A stretch of DNA of 64,000 bases from Lineus longissimus (lineage: Eukaryota > Nemertea > Pilidiophora > Heteronemertea > Lineidae): positions 6,386,501-6,450,500 of the forward strand of contig NC_088313.1 in the NCBI RefSeq assembly GCF_910592395.1, in the 5' to 3' direction. Under the pieces are notes generated by a model, which saw nothing but the letters and a program-made list of their open reading frames with translations, was not told the origin of the DNA and did no database searches. Shown here piece after piece: positions 1-9,386 of the stretch; the stretch's first letter is position 1; each line of letters begins with the position of its first letter. The translations under genes and the position numbers were made by a program.

Positions 1-240
1 CTGATGACCTTCATCAGTTCCACATCGTTGACAGGCTGGAGCATATCCATAGAACCCTGCAATGCAGTAGCCGTTTGTATTGGGTGCTCCTCTCTACACG
101 TTTGTCAGAGAGACCATCACGAATCGTTTTCACCTTATCATCGAAGAATTCGGCAAACCTATCCGCGAGATCTTCGATATTAGAAAACCTCCACGCCCAG
201 GTGAAATTTTTGCACGCGAATCGTATACGCCGATGCACAG
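1..240 (-). mobile_element. LINE reverse-transcriptase linker fragment
   Basis: On the minus strand about 75 residues read like the stretch just before the RT domain of CR1/L2-type non-LTR retrotransposons. The phrase ADRFAEFFDDKVKTIRDGL has the usual F-A-x-F-F-x-x-K-v-x-x-I-R pattern. A second frame just downstream gives MDMLQPVNDVELMKVI, the next expected segment, so a frameshift separates them. The fragment runs off the window edge. No RT catalytic motif is present. It is a decayed, partial copy. Confidence 0.5.
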
Positions 241-1110
241 CAATTTATCTGGGGAGAGATTTTCTTTTTCCAAAACAACGAAGTGGGACCGATGATTTTT
301 ACGCAGAGTAGCCGCTGTTCGGTTGGAGATTTCGTCAAAACAGGGGCGAATCAAAGTGTGACGATACCCTGGTGCGAATTGAAATGCATTAAACAACAAT
401 CTGCATCGCTACCAGAGATTATTTTTCTCTCTCCGCGAAGAAATCGTGCTTTGAACTGGCAAAAGTCCGCAAAAGATTTCGAGTCTGCTAACTTTTCCGT
501 AGTACGCATACGCACCAACATCATCGGTCCGGGGCTGCCCGTTTCGACGACGATTTCGTCAATGTCATGGCGTGTGGGAGGATGTCGACGGTCTGGTCCC
601 ATTTATAATGCAATAATCTTGAAAGTACATCTTGAAAGTACATTGGTCTCAATGTTAATTTCCCCGTTTCCATGACAAAATCCTGCTGTGAAACCTGAAA
701 CCACTCGTCCACAACACAAGCCATTTCATTTTCAATTTTCCGTGGAAAGCGCATGCGCACTAACCCAAACGCACGCGCTACCTTCAAACTATTCACCCTT
801 AACATTGTGTGCCAGCCAACTGCTTCTTCGGTCAACTGCCATGATGGCATCATCCTAACTATATACCCCTCCCACCACCACCACCCGAGTCTTCTCGCTC
901 ACCAGCCCTATTAACGAAGAGCTCCCTATCAAGGCCTGAGCCTTCCCCATATTATTAAAATAATGAATGCTCCCTATTCCCTATTCCGCTGAAAGCGGAA
1001 CCATTCCGTTTTTTCCAGTAAGCCCTTCGTGGAGCCATGGATCTACCCTGTGTGACGTCTTGGTGCTGATATCGATTTTTCCGACGTCACGGTGATGGCG
1101 CTTGATTAAT
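241..1110. other. unassigned DNA
   Basis: Several overlapping minus-strand open frames of 80-110 codons occur between 130 and 853, but none has a recognisable domain and they interrupt each other. They could be further decay products of the LINE at the window edge. A CCACCACCACC run lies at 870-885. I see no gene here. Confidence 0.3.
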
Positions 1111-1114
1111 AATA

Positions 1115-1365
1115 ATGATTATAATATTGAGTTCTTATACAGCGCTTTTCCATGTCTGCCTGATCAAAGCGCTTTTGGGATATCATATTATTTCCCAAGT
1201 CTCCGCAGAAATCAATCAAGGGTTTCAAGGAGCAACCAGAGTGCGCTCACTGCCACTTGAACTCGACCAGTAGGGGAACTAAGCAGTGACTCGGCCGGGA
1301 GTCGAACTCACGACCTCCTGATCACAAGGCCGACTCTCTACTACGGCGCTACCGCTGCCCAACTA
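1115..1365 (-). repeat. tRNA-derived SINE
   Basis: Read on the minus strand, the right end looks like a tRNA: an A-box-like GCGGTAGCGCCGTAGTAGAG and a B-box-like GAGTTCGACTCCC separated by an anticodon-arm-like segment. The left part has the paired words AGCGCTTTT and CAAAGCGCTTTT, which recur in the SINE copies at 34.56 kb and 62.98 kb. The tRNA-like head faces right and the tail faces left, so it would be transcribed leftward by RNA polymerase III. Confidence 0.5.
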
Positions 1366-3443
1366 CTGCGACGATAAAGGAAATGACGTTGCGTCGTAAT
1401 AGCGGGGTTACGTGAACTCGGATCTTGGAGTGCACTCACGTGGCGGGAAAGGTCATTCGCGCCAGAACTAAGGGGGATTCTCATCAAAAAGCTCATAATT
1501 TAGACGCGGTCTTCACATTCATCATTCCAAAAGTCTGCCATGATTACTCTATCAAGTGACCTAATAAAACGTCCGATCCTGACTGGCTATCGCAGGTGAT
1601 TCGTGCAACAACCCTTCCCAAACTTCATGATCATGACTCGACCATCAATTCGTGTCTCAAAGGTGTTCGAACAACCGGTTGTGACTTGACAGTCTGGTCG
1701 ATTCAGTCTTGTAAGACCGAGTCGTGCAACCGCGGACGATCGCGACTGCCTACGACATGTCATACTCTCGTCCATGTTGGTCTCCGACCCGATAGGCCAA
1801 CAAAGTATTTTAGCTGTTGCGCCTGGCTCGAGTCGTATGGCAAGGCCTATAAATCATACGAGAATCGTATTGGATTCTGAACATTTTGGAGGTAATATCT
1901 TATATATATATATTTGTTGGAAGCGCACACTGGATGTGTCTAAGGTGAACCCCAGCCTTGAATAAGATCATCCTTAGATAAGATAATCGGCTAAAATGGA
2001 ACTACACGTTCGCTATTCTGGCTGATTCAGGCTATTTCCGACTCGCATTTTAGAATAACCGGTCAAACCATTTCAAACGAACCAATCAGCGCGTAGCCTT
2101 GGAGGGTGGCGTATCCCATGACGTAGTCATTAGTGCACAGTTAGAGAAGTCTAATTAGAGGCAATTAGTGCAATCTTTTCCATAAACAGACAACTTATTT
2201 GAACTTCATAATTATTTCAAAAATACATTTTACTGATGCATACACGAAATTTTGAGTTTTACTTAATCAATTTTGTGACAAGACGAGTGGTATCTCCTAT
2301 ATACCTGGGATAGATTATCACGGCGTTCGGAGGCAAAGTCAGTAAGGTTGGCCGGCTGCCTTTGCGTGGAAATTGGTAGCGGGAAATGTCTTTCGCGCCA
2401 GGACATGTACTTACTATAGAAATAACGAATAGCGCGTTTTTCTACTATCTAAGAGCTGAAACAAAATTGGAAAAGCATCAAACACGTTTAGAAAAATAGT
2501 TTACTGATGAACCAGATGGAGAACAAACAGATTGCAATGAAAAGCCGCCTAATTTCTTTAAAATGACTGCAAAATGGGTTTATTGCGGTTATTGTGAATG
2601 TCTATGAATGTCTATGATGTTATTGTGAATGTCTATGGCATTGGCAATTTGTATAACCAGATGAGGAACGCATATTTGAGTTAATTGTGGGGATCACATT
2701 TTTGTAGCCTGTTTGTTGGTTATAGGCAACGAACCGTAATCGCTAATGAATTTGTGATTCCACTCAGGGTTTCAAAATTTAAAACGTCATCGTGGAATTA
2801 AATGGCACGAAATCTATATCAATATCGCACTTCAAGCCATGGAATAGTAAAAACTATTCAACGGTGAAAAAAATTATTCCATGAGGGGAAATCACTGCGT
2901 TGATTTGATATACCGCCAACACAGCCAACTTCACAGTGCTATTTTTGTTCCATGACGTCATCATACATTAACGCCATACAATAGTGATAATTATCGTACG
3001 GTCATGTGATACTGAATACCGTGCTCCGATTGGGTCACATACTTATGAGGTATGAGAATAATTTTTACTGGCAATGTTTACTTTTCTGTTCGACGTCCAA
3101 ATTTGCTCTATTCGAGTTGATTCAATTTGAGAATTCAAAATATTTCAATTGCTTTCCGGACCATCCGCGGAAAAGAAGCACTGTGCAAATGGGAAGTAAT
3201 ACCATGCTCGTCTTTGCCACAACCCTGCCGACGTTATTTGTTATTTGTGGTAATATAGCTGCGCAGAATACTTCATGTGTATATCAAACATGACACCACA
3301 AAGAAAATGTATGCGTCCTGTGTCAATCACGCAACACATACAACAAAAAAATTGAGGCAGGTGGTAACTGGAGTGTCTCTCCTTCTCGCAATAATGAGTA
3401 GGGAAAAAATTATTCTGAAAACCTTTACAGGCATATCATATGT
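1366..3443. other. unassigned AT-rich DNA
   Basis: No open frame has coding character. A (TA)n run lies near 1899-1911. A small inverted repeat with CATGGAATAG near 2838 and TTATTCCATG near 2874 flanks a 36-bp loop. A short duplicated phrase (gaatgtctatg) occurs at 2595-2637. I see no gene. Confidence 0.3.
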
Positions 3444-3551
3444 ACAGTCCTACCAGAAAGTAAATGTCCACCGTTTTTTTTTAAATATCACAGAAATGAA
3501 ATAAGATAATTGATTGCGGTTTTCAGCAGAGAATGGTATATTTAGTTGGTC
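3444..3551 (+). repeat. left arm of a 108-bp inverted repeat
   Basis: This stretch matches the reverse complement of 5427-5533 over almost its whole length, with shared words TCCTACCAGAAAGTAAATGT, GCGGTTTTCAGCAGAG and ATTTAGTTGGTC. The arms diverge at once on the outer side. The inner end of the right arm meets the start of the LINE frame at about 5426. They could be the termini of a foldback or TIR element, or two oppositely oriented copies of one repeat. Confidence 0.6.
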
Positions 3552-4544
3552 ATGCATCTGTTTTATTGGGCCCAGTTAATCCTGTCTCTTCATTGACAGG
3601 CAATTTTAAAAATGGCCTAAAATTAACTTTTTCTTTTTTAAAATTTTATTTCCTTTTTACAATGTATAGATGAGCTATGATGCAAAAAAGGCTGTTTAGC
3701 TTTGATTAGGAAATTTTTCCACAATTTTTCATTTTGAAGATTATTTTTTGTTCGCTACAGGCAATTGTATTTTTCACACAGCTGATAACCTTTCGGACCT
3801 CCCATCATGGTCTGCAATGCAGTGATTAAGGGTATACTTATACACCTTTCCAGAAATGGGGCGCTGAGTGTCCGAAATAGTGATGTCATAAGGGGAAATT
3901 AGGCCTTATAGTGGAGAAACAAAGGAGATAGTCATGGTTGACCAACACACTTGAATGCCTTTGATGACGGACAAGGGGGAAAAAGTTAGTTCCAATGCAA
4001 GCCACCAATTTCGGGAGGCATGTATATGAATGGGGCTATTCAACACAATTGCAAGGTCGTGGCAGTGGGTTGTTCAGGGGCTGTCTGTTGCAGCTTGACT
4101 ATAACTGATTTCCAAACAAACCTATCATGCCAATGATTAAACCGGGTTTAAATGTTGGATGGCCCCACTAAAGTAGGAAGTGTTTACCTAGAAACCCATT
4201 GAGTATACTCAAGTTAACAATAGGAAATCAAAGGTGAGTTGATTTCACTGTAACTGCATGGCCCTTGGCCAACATAAGCTCATGCATGAAGGATTATAGG
4301 TCTTTATCAAAGGTCTGGAAGAGATTGAAATTATGACATAAAAATCATACGCAAAAATATTGAACACATTCTATTGAATTGCAAGTGCCAAGAAATGATG
4401 GTCGTAAAGCACAATTCGTGGGCTTATGTGAATTTTTTGAAAAGGCTCATGAAGTAAAAAAAGGGATTTCGGACTTTTTTGAAGTGTCTGCTACATATTG
4501 AGGGATGGAATTAGGTACACTCAAAAACAACAGATATATATATG
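3552..4544. other. unassigned DNA
   Basis: About 1 kb between the left inverted-repeat arm and the LINE tail. No open frame of coding character, no tRNA-like sequence and no tandem array was seen. Confidence 0.3.
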
Positions 4545-5432
4545 TATGTTTATTCGTACATCAAAAGAGTACACTTCTTAACCTAGTGCATAATGGTGCA
4601 GTGCATTTACATGTATAGTGCGTGCATTAATTAGACGTATTACAATAATGACAAGTGGAAATTAATTAACACACAGATGAAAAATGATGTCGCCAATCTC
4701 ATTCATCGTCAAGATACCTAACCCATTCTCTCTAATACCTAGCAACTCCTTAATTTGGGCTGCCACCAGTCTCAAGTCCATACTACAATTCTGAGTACTT
4801 CTTTGTACAATATCCTTAGTCATTTGGGGTAAACTTGGGAGCTCAAATCGGTCCCACCTATACTTGTTCACAGTAAAATTGAAGCTTTTCCCAATTGCTG
4901 AACGACTACCGTTTATAATAAGGTCTTTGCACAACTTAACATAAATGTTCTTAGATTTAAAGATGCTAACAAAATATTTCACAAATCGTTTTTCTACTTG
5001 AAACTCTATAGACAAATCGTCTAATATTAGTGGAAGAAGGGCACAATGAGTGCGATACGGCAGGTTAAGGAGGTTTCTAATGCACTTCCTCCATGCAACA
5101 AATATATTCTCCATGCCTTGCGTTGACAGATCCCATCCCTGATAACCATATAAAGACATACAGAGCGATTTAAATAACCGATACTTAACATCAATACTTG
5201 CAAACCGAAATTGTGATACCAATAAATTTGTCCTTTTGTACAGATCATTTACACCACTCTGAAGTTTTTTATTCATTGAAGACTCTCCAAAAATCACACC
5301 CAGATGAATTTCTGAAATAGAAGGACGAAGTACCACCCCTTCAAACTCGACCACTATATCTATACCGCCATTTTTCCCAAATATAAGAAACTTGCTCTTT
5401 GCAGCATTGAATGTTATCATAAACTCGACCAA
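4545..5432 (-). mobile_element. 3' end of a LINE (RT C-terminal region)
   Basis: A 256-codon open frame (5432 to 4662) reads as the thumb and C-terminal part of a CR1/L2-like reverse transcriptase. It starts in the NAAKSKFLIFG motif, continues through HLGVIFGES and a conserved helix-rich tail (VNDLYKRTNLLVSQFRFAS, AWRKCIRNLLNLPYRTHC), and stops at 4662. The catalytic YxDD segment lies upstream and is absent, so this is a typical 5'-truncated insertion. After the stop come about 115 bp of 3' UTR, with an AATAAA near 4550 and a TATA-repeat tail. The frame is still open, which suggests moderate age. Confidence 0.75.
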
Positions 5433-5533
5433 CTAAATATGCCATACTCTGCTGAAAACCGCATTCAATTATCTTGTTTTATCTCGAACGATATTTAAAA
5501 AAGCGGTAGACATTTACTTTCTGGTAGGACGGT
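5427..5533 (-). repeat. right arm of the inverted repeat paired with 3444-3551
   Basis: Reverse complement of the left arm, with a few substitutions. Its inner end (GACCAACTAAATATG on the plus strand) abuts the LINE open frame directly. Confidence 0.6.
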
Positions 5534-5888
5534 ACTTTAGCTTATAATCGAATTAGCTGATTGCTACATGGATTCGTCTATTTTTTGTCAGATTGTCGTC
5601 AGCTTACCATCATTAGCCGTTTTACAAGCGCAATTTTTGCGTTCATCAGAAAACTGATATCGCTACAATATGAAAATTTTACATGAGAATAAGTCTTACA
5701 TTTCGTGATGTTATAAAAACTATCCTCATCATATAATTTGCAAATAAAATATTTCAAATCCTATTCATCATGGTAATAATTTTTGTCCAGACGACATCGC
5801 GTCTTGCGACTTTGGATACACGTTTTCGTATTGACAAAATCAGTAGGGAAAACATTTATCATAACAGACCAACTACTGTTTTTAATCT

Positions 5889-5969
5889 CACCATAAGCGT
5901 CTTCTATTGTCGAGCGTAGTATAAATTTAGCTCCCGGGCCAAGGAGAGACCACTTCGTATTTCGCTTTC
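5889..5969 (+). repeat. split direct repeat A1
   Basis: Begins CACCATAAGCGTCTTCTATT and ends ATTTCGCTTTC. The same 81 bp recur at 7914-7994. This is the left terminus of the tyrosine-recombinase element. Confidence 0.8.
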
Positions 5970-6220
5970 GTCGCACTCGGACCGGGCTTTATTCCTTTGG
6001 TATTCTTCGGTGTAAGTAGAATTTCTGCCGCTTTTGTGCTCTCGATTTCCTTTGTCCGTATTTCGGCTACGCCTACTGTGTAGTCTCCGCTTTGTGGCCT
6101 ACGTGCTCTGGCCTCTACTATTCTTCTGTGCTTTCGGATCTTGCTTCTCTTGGATTTGGTGTTCGTCTTTTCCCGTATTTCTCGTTTATGTCTATGTTTT
6201 ATATGTTCTGTTTGTCTCTG

Positions 6221-6545
6221 CTTAAATTGTTGGTCCGTGGGTATCAACAAGCCCGTAGGGGTGCAATGTGTAAAGCTTAAATTGTTGGTCCGTGGGTATC
6301 AACAAGCCCGTAGGGGTGCAATGTGTAAAGCTTAAATTGTTGGTCCGTGGGTATCAACAAGCCCGTAGGGGTGCAATGTGTAAAGCTTAAATTGTTGGTC
6401 CGTGGGTACCAGCAAGCCCGTAGGGGTGCAATGTGTAAGCTTGAGTTGTTGGTCCGTTGGTATCAACGGGCCTGTTGGGGTACGCTGTGTAAAGCTCAAA
6501 TTGTAGTTCCGTAGGTATCGGCAGGCCCGTGGGGGTGCAGTGTGG
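6221..6545 (+). repeat. 55-bp minisatellite, about six copies
   Basis: The unit starts CTTAAATTGTTGGTCCGTGG and ends GGGGTGCAATGTGTAAAG. Copies begin at 6221, 6276, 6331 and 6386 (nearly identical), then 6440 and 6495 (diverged), with degenerate traces to about 6580. The period is not a multiple of three, so frames through it rotate and it is unlikely to be coding. It lies inside the tyrosine-recombinase element, upstream of the zinc-knuckle frame, where a 5' region would be expected. Confidence 0.9.
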
Positions 6546-6735
6546 CTTGCATAGTTGTTGCCCATGGGGGTGCCATGTATGGAAGTATAGTTCGTGGATG
6601 CTCTATCGGCGCGTGGGGTATAAACGTGTCAAAGTTTGTGTCAAGCCATATGCGGCTCCAGTATAGCAGAATGCGGTTGTTGAGTGCTCAAATATCAGGG
6701 GTTTGTTTTGTAATGTATTATTTCTTGTGTTGCAG

Positions 6736-7065
6736 GCGTCAAGAGGTGCCCGGCGCGGCAGGGGTAGGGGAACGGATTCCTCTCCTCCAAATAATTATCA
6801 ATGTTATTTTTGTAACTCACCAGATCATTTTTATCGTGATTGCGATAAAATGAAAGAGGCATCGAAGATGGCAAAAAACGAAGTAGGTCCCCTCCCGGAG
6901 CATTCTGCTCTAGTGGAGATTTACATCTTCACGTGGGTGGGGGGCCGGGCTTCGCGTCCGTCGGATTTGTCTGCTGCGACTTTTAAAGCTACTGCTCTCT
7001 TTGTTTTAGGGTATGGACATTTTGGGTTACGAAATCCAGGATTGGGAATTCCAGATTCCGTTTGA
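6736..7065 (+). CDS. Gag-like zinc-knuckle fragment
   Basis: A polypyrimidine tract and TGCAG at 6731-6735 look like a 3' splice site. The frame after it reads an RGARRGRGRG basic segment and then CYFCNSPDHFYRDC, a textbook CX2CX4HX4C zinc knuckle as in retroelement Gag proteins that bind RNA. The frame loses coding character after about residue 50 and ends at 7065, overlapping the recombinase frame that starts at 7013 in another register. It sits within the split-direct-repeat element and would be its Gag C-terminus. No upstream Gag domain is visible, so it is a remnant or a short spliced protein. The start is unresolved. Confidence 0.55.
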   Translation, partial: ASRGARRGRGRGTDSSPPNNYQCYFCNSPDHFYRDCDKMKEASKMAKNEVGPLPEHSALVEIYIFTWVGGRASRPSDLSAATFKATALFVLGYGHFGLRNPGLGIPDSV

Positions 7066-7504
7066 TCCGCAGAGAGCAGTAGCATCCAAGCATCTGTCGC
7101 CGCAGTGGACAACTCTGGATGGGCGTGAACCTCGGCTTTCCACCCACCAATGCCCGGATTTTGATAAAGTATTAGATCAATGTGTCTCATATGCAGTGAT
7201 GTATTCCCGCTTGTTGGAGTATTTGACGACGCTCAATATCTACGAGGGGGAGACACCTCATAGTATCAGGTCGGGTTGTGCCATAACGTTGAAGTTGTCC
7301 GGGGCGGCTGACTCCAATTCCCAGGCTATGAGGCATGTTGGTTGGTTCAAAGAATCTTCATGCAGTTATTACAGTCGTGAGGATTCTTTGAAAGAGCCGG
7401 CGCAGTTGGCTCAGAGGTCAGCTTCGTCACCAGATTTGTCGGGAAAGATTGAATCTGATTACCAACGCTATGCAACATTTAACACTTTGAATCATGCAAT
7501 CTAG
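7013..7504 (+). CDS. tyrosine recombinase, C-terminal catalytic part
   Basis: A 163-residue frame carries the second half of a tyrosine-recombinase catalytic domain: TPHSIRSG (H83, R86), then RHVGW (H108, W111) and SYYSR (nucleophile Tyr at 119 or 120). Spacing and order match the H-x-x-R, H/W and Y boxes of eukaryotic Crypton, DIRS and Ngaro recombinases. The N-terminal Arg box is not present; the first 50 residues look unrelated, and TTTTAG at 7006-7011 could be a splice acceptor. Such enzymes integrate circular element DNA by strand exchange. The short length and missing first Arg make this copy probably inactive. The stop at 7502-7504 lies 340 bp before repeat B1. Confidence 0.7.
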   Translation: MDILGYEIQDWEFQIPFDPQRAVASKHLSPQWTTLDGREPRLSTHQCPDFDKVLDQCVSYAVMYSRLLEYLTTLNIYEGETPHSIRSGCAITLKLSGAADSNSQAMRHVGWFKESSCSYYSREDSLKEPAQLAQRSASSPDLSGKIESDYQRYATFNTLNHAI

Positions 7505-7841
7505 GTGTCGTTTTGTTAATGTATTGGTCTTGGTTCTGATAATCCATTTCTGTCGAGTGTGTCCATAATTGTATCACTTTTAAGGTAGCGTTTGTAATTG
7601 ATAAACTCTTGTCAAATGGGTTGAAGGTTTATATTTTCTGTGATTAAAGCGGATATTATAAAAGTTTCTTCTTCAGTCTATGTAAGTTGTCGTTCCTGCC
7701 ATCCCATGATACCATGAGCTTTGCCTGTGGACATCCATTTGCTGTTCATGGTTTTTGGTGTTGTGGGGTGATGGGTGATGGGGTGATGGGGTATTGGGGG
7801 AAAAAGCTGGAATGGTGATATGGAATGTTTTCGGGAATCCA

Positions 7842-7994
7842 TATCAGGTTGATATTCAGGTTTTCCTCCCAATACTTTCAGCGAGATAATGGAAGACGCT
7901 TAGGATGTGTTCACACCATAAGCGTCTTCTATTGTCGAGCGTAGTATAAATTTAGCTCCCGGGCCAAGGAGAGACCACTTCGTATTTCGCTTTC
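7842..7994 (+). repeat. split direct repeats B1 (7842-7913) and A2 (7914-7994), abutting
   Basis: B1 equals B2 at 8190-8261 and A2 equals A1 at 5889-5969. At their junction the sequence is a palindrome: arms GAAGACGCTTA and TAAGCGTCTTC around a spacer that itself contains TGTGTTCACA. This is the layout of a tyrosine-recombinase crossover site and would be the joint of a circular intermediate. Confidence 0.8.
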
Positions 7995-8189
7995 TAGGAT
8001 CTCTGGGCAGAAGCTTTTGCCCCGTATTCTATGGGGATTGAGCGTATGGCCGTTGGGTGCCATGTTGGTCGCCTCGGCCCCAATTTTATTAGCTTACGTT
8101 GTCTTTTGGAACTTTGGGCTGTGGGGATCGGAGGATCCTTTTGCCCACCCCACCCCCCCTTTGCGGTCTTTTATTTTCTCGCCCCTGAG

Positions 8190-8261
8190 TATCAGGTTGA
8201 TATTCAGGTTTTCCTCCCAATACTTTCAGCGAGATAATGGAAGACGCTTAGGATGTGTTCA
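8190..8261 (+). repeat. split direct repeat B2, right terminus
   Basis: Begins TATCAGGTTGATATTCAGG and ends GGATGTGTTCA, a 72-bp copy of 7842-7913. It closes the tyrosine-recombinase element. Confidence 0.8.
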
Positions 8262-8321
8262 AATCGAGAAATTCCCACTTGTAATTTCCCATACCCATAT
8301 GTTTACGGTAACATTTTGATC

Positions 8322-9386
8322 ATGGTGACGCAGCAAGATTGGGAAAAAGAAGAGATTTCATTTCCAACGCTTGGTATTCATGATGTTGTCGATGAGGTCA
8401 TACTCAATCTTCGTCGTGCCATTTCAATCTTTCAAGCCTACGTAACTATTACCCTCGTTTGCGTTGGAATCTTCGGCAACGTTCTCTCAATCGTTATTTT
8501 TACTATGAACAAGAAAAGGGACGTGGTATCGGCACAATATCTTCGCGTTCTTGCAGTTACTGATTCAGGGATGTTGCTTTTTGTTGGCTTCCGCAACTTC
8601 CTGGCAAAAGGAGTGCCGGGCGAAACAGGAAGTCACGTCACACTAGATCTCTTTGTTCGCTTTACGTCTACCTGTAAGTTATTTCGTTATTTAGAACATG
8701 TTTGTATGTTTCTCTCCTCTATCATAATCGTCGTTTTCTCAATAGAAAGAGTTTTCGCAGTTTGGATGCCTCTACGTATGGTAAGTGTCTTCACCACTGG
8801 GCGGCGCACCAAAGCAATTGCATTGGTGATAATTGCAGGGGGTGTAATAAAATCGCATATCCTTGTGTACTTTGACATATATGTCACCGACTCCTACAGC
8901 AACTGCTGGTATGCTTTAGACATGCCGGAAACATTAAAAATACCTTTGGCCATCTACGATCTTATGCCTAGCCAAATAATTCCTTGTTTCTTCATCTTTT
9001 TCCTTAATATTCTTATCGCTACAGGAATCCGTAGATCATCAAGAAACACTAAAGTAGGCAGTGGTGACGAGTTGCGACGCCACAAACGTGACATGCGGTG
9101 TGTTGGGAATTTGCTGTTTGTGTCCACTGTGTATTTCATTTTTACGACCCCACGTTCAGTTCTGTGGCTCTACACGGATATAGTCACCTTCATCATGGCA
9201 AAACATGACGACCATATTGCAGAATCACACCTCGGTTTGATGTACGAAATATCTCGATTTGCGGATTCGTTAAGTATGTTTAATTATTGTTTAAATTTTG
9301 TCATCTATGGTGTCTCATTGAACTACTACCGTGATACTGTGATTAATATAATTCAGTGTCGGAGAAAAAACCTGGTAAAATTCTAG
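8322..9386 (+). CDS. rhodopsin-like (class A) peptide-type GPCR, intronless
   Basis: A 354-residue seven-helix receptor in one exon. TM1 carries the GN motif (IFGNVLSIVIF), TM2 the LAVTD aspartate, TM3 ends SIERVFAVW (E-R in place of D-R-Y), and TM7 is NYCLNFVIYGV, a variant of NPxxY with FVIY, followed by a helix-8 segment and a short basic tail (RRKN). A Cys at the top of TM3 (STCKLF) and one in the second extracellular loop (SNCWYA) can form the usual disulfide. The FMRFamide/neuropeptide receptor group is a reasonable general placement; the ligand is unknown. An in-frame ATG at 8253 lies inside repeat B2 of the upstream transposon, so I chose the ATG at 8322. Lack of introns contrasts with the split GPCRs at 33-36 and 60-64 kb. 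Confidence 0.85.
   Translation: MVTQQDWEKEEISFPTLGIHDVVDEVILNLRRAISIFQAYVTITLVCVGIFGNVLSIVIFTMNKKRDVVSAQYLRVLAVTDSGMLLFVGFRNFLAKGVPGETGSHVTLDLFVRFTSTCKLFRYLEHVCMFLSSIIIVVFSIERVFAVWMPLRMVSVFTTGRRTKAIALVIIAGGVIKSHILVYFDIYVTDSYSNCWYALDMPETLKIPLAIYDLMPSQIIPCFFIFFLNILIATGIRRSSRNTKVGSGDELRRHKRDMRCVGNLLFVSTVYFIFTTPRSVLWLYTDIVTFIMAKHDDHIAESHLGLMYEISRFADSLSMFNYCLNFVIYGVSLNYYRDTVINIIQCRRKNLVKF

Larger units (their letters stand above)
5889..8261 (+). mobile_element. Tyrosine-recombinase element with split direct repeats (PAT/Ngaro-like layout), RT-less
   Basis: The boundaries come from four repeats: A1 5889-5969, B1 7842-7913, A2 7914-7994 and B2 8190-8261. The A copies are both 81 bp and the B copies both 72 bp, essentially identical, and B1 abuts A2 directly. 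A1-[genes]-B1-A2-B2 is the split-direct-repeat order known for PAT-like DIRS and Ngaro retrotransposons. Inside are a Gag-like zinc-knuckle frame (6736-7065) and the C-terminal part of a tyrosine recombinase (7013-7504). Known relatives carry RT and RNase H between them. Here there is no room for those and no YxDD motif, so the copy is probably an internally deleted, non-autonomous derivative. The start of A is the imperfect inverse complement of the end of B, giving inverted termini as well. The right end lies 60 bp upstream of a GPCR start codon. Confidence 0.75.

Noticed and set aside
6034-6565. Several short frames on both strands with repeated peptides
   Set aside because: They arise from the 55-bp minisatellite, whose period is not a multiple of three.
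5889-8261. Interpretation as an LTR retrotransposon
   Set aside because: The repeats are two different pairs in A1...B1-A2...B2 order, and the enzyme is a tyrosine recombinase rather than a DDE integrase.
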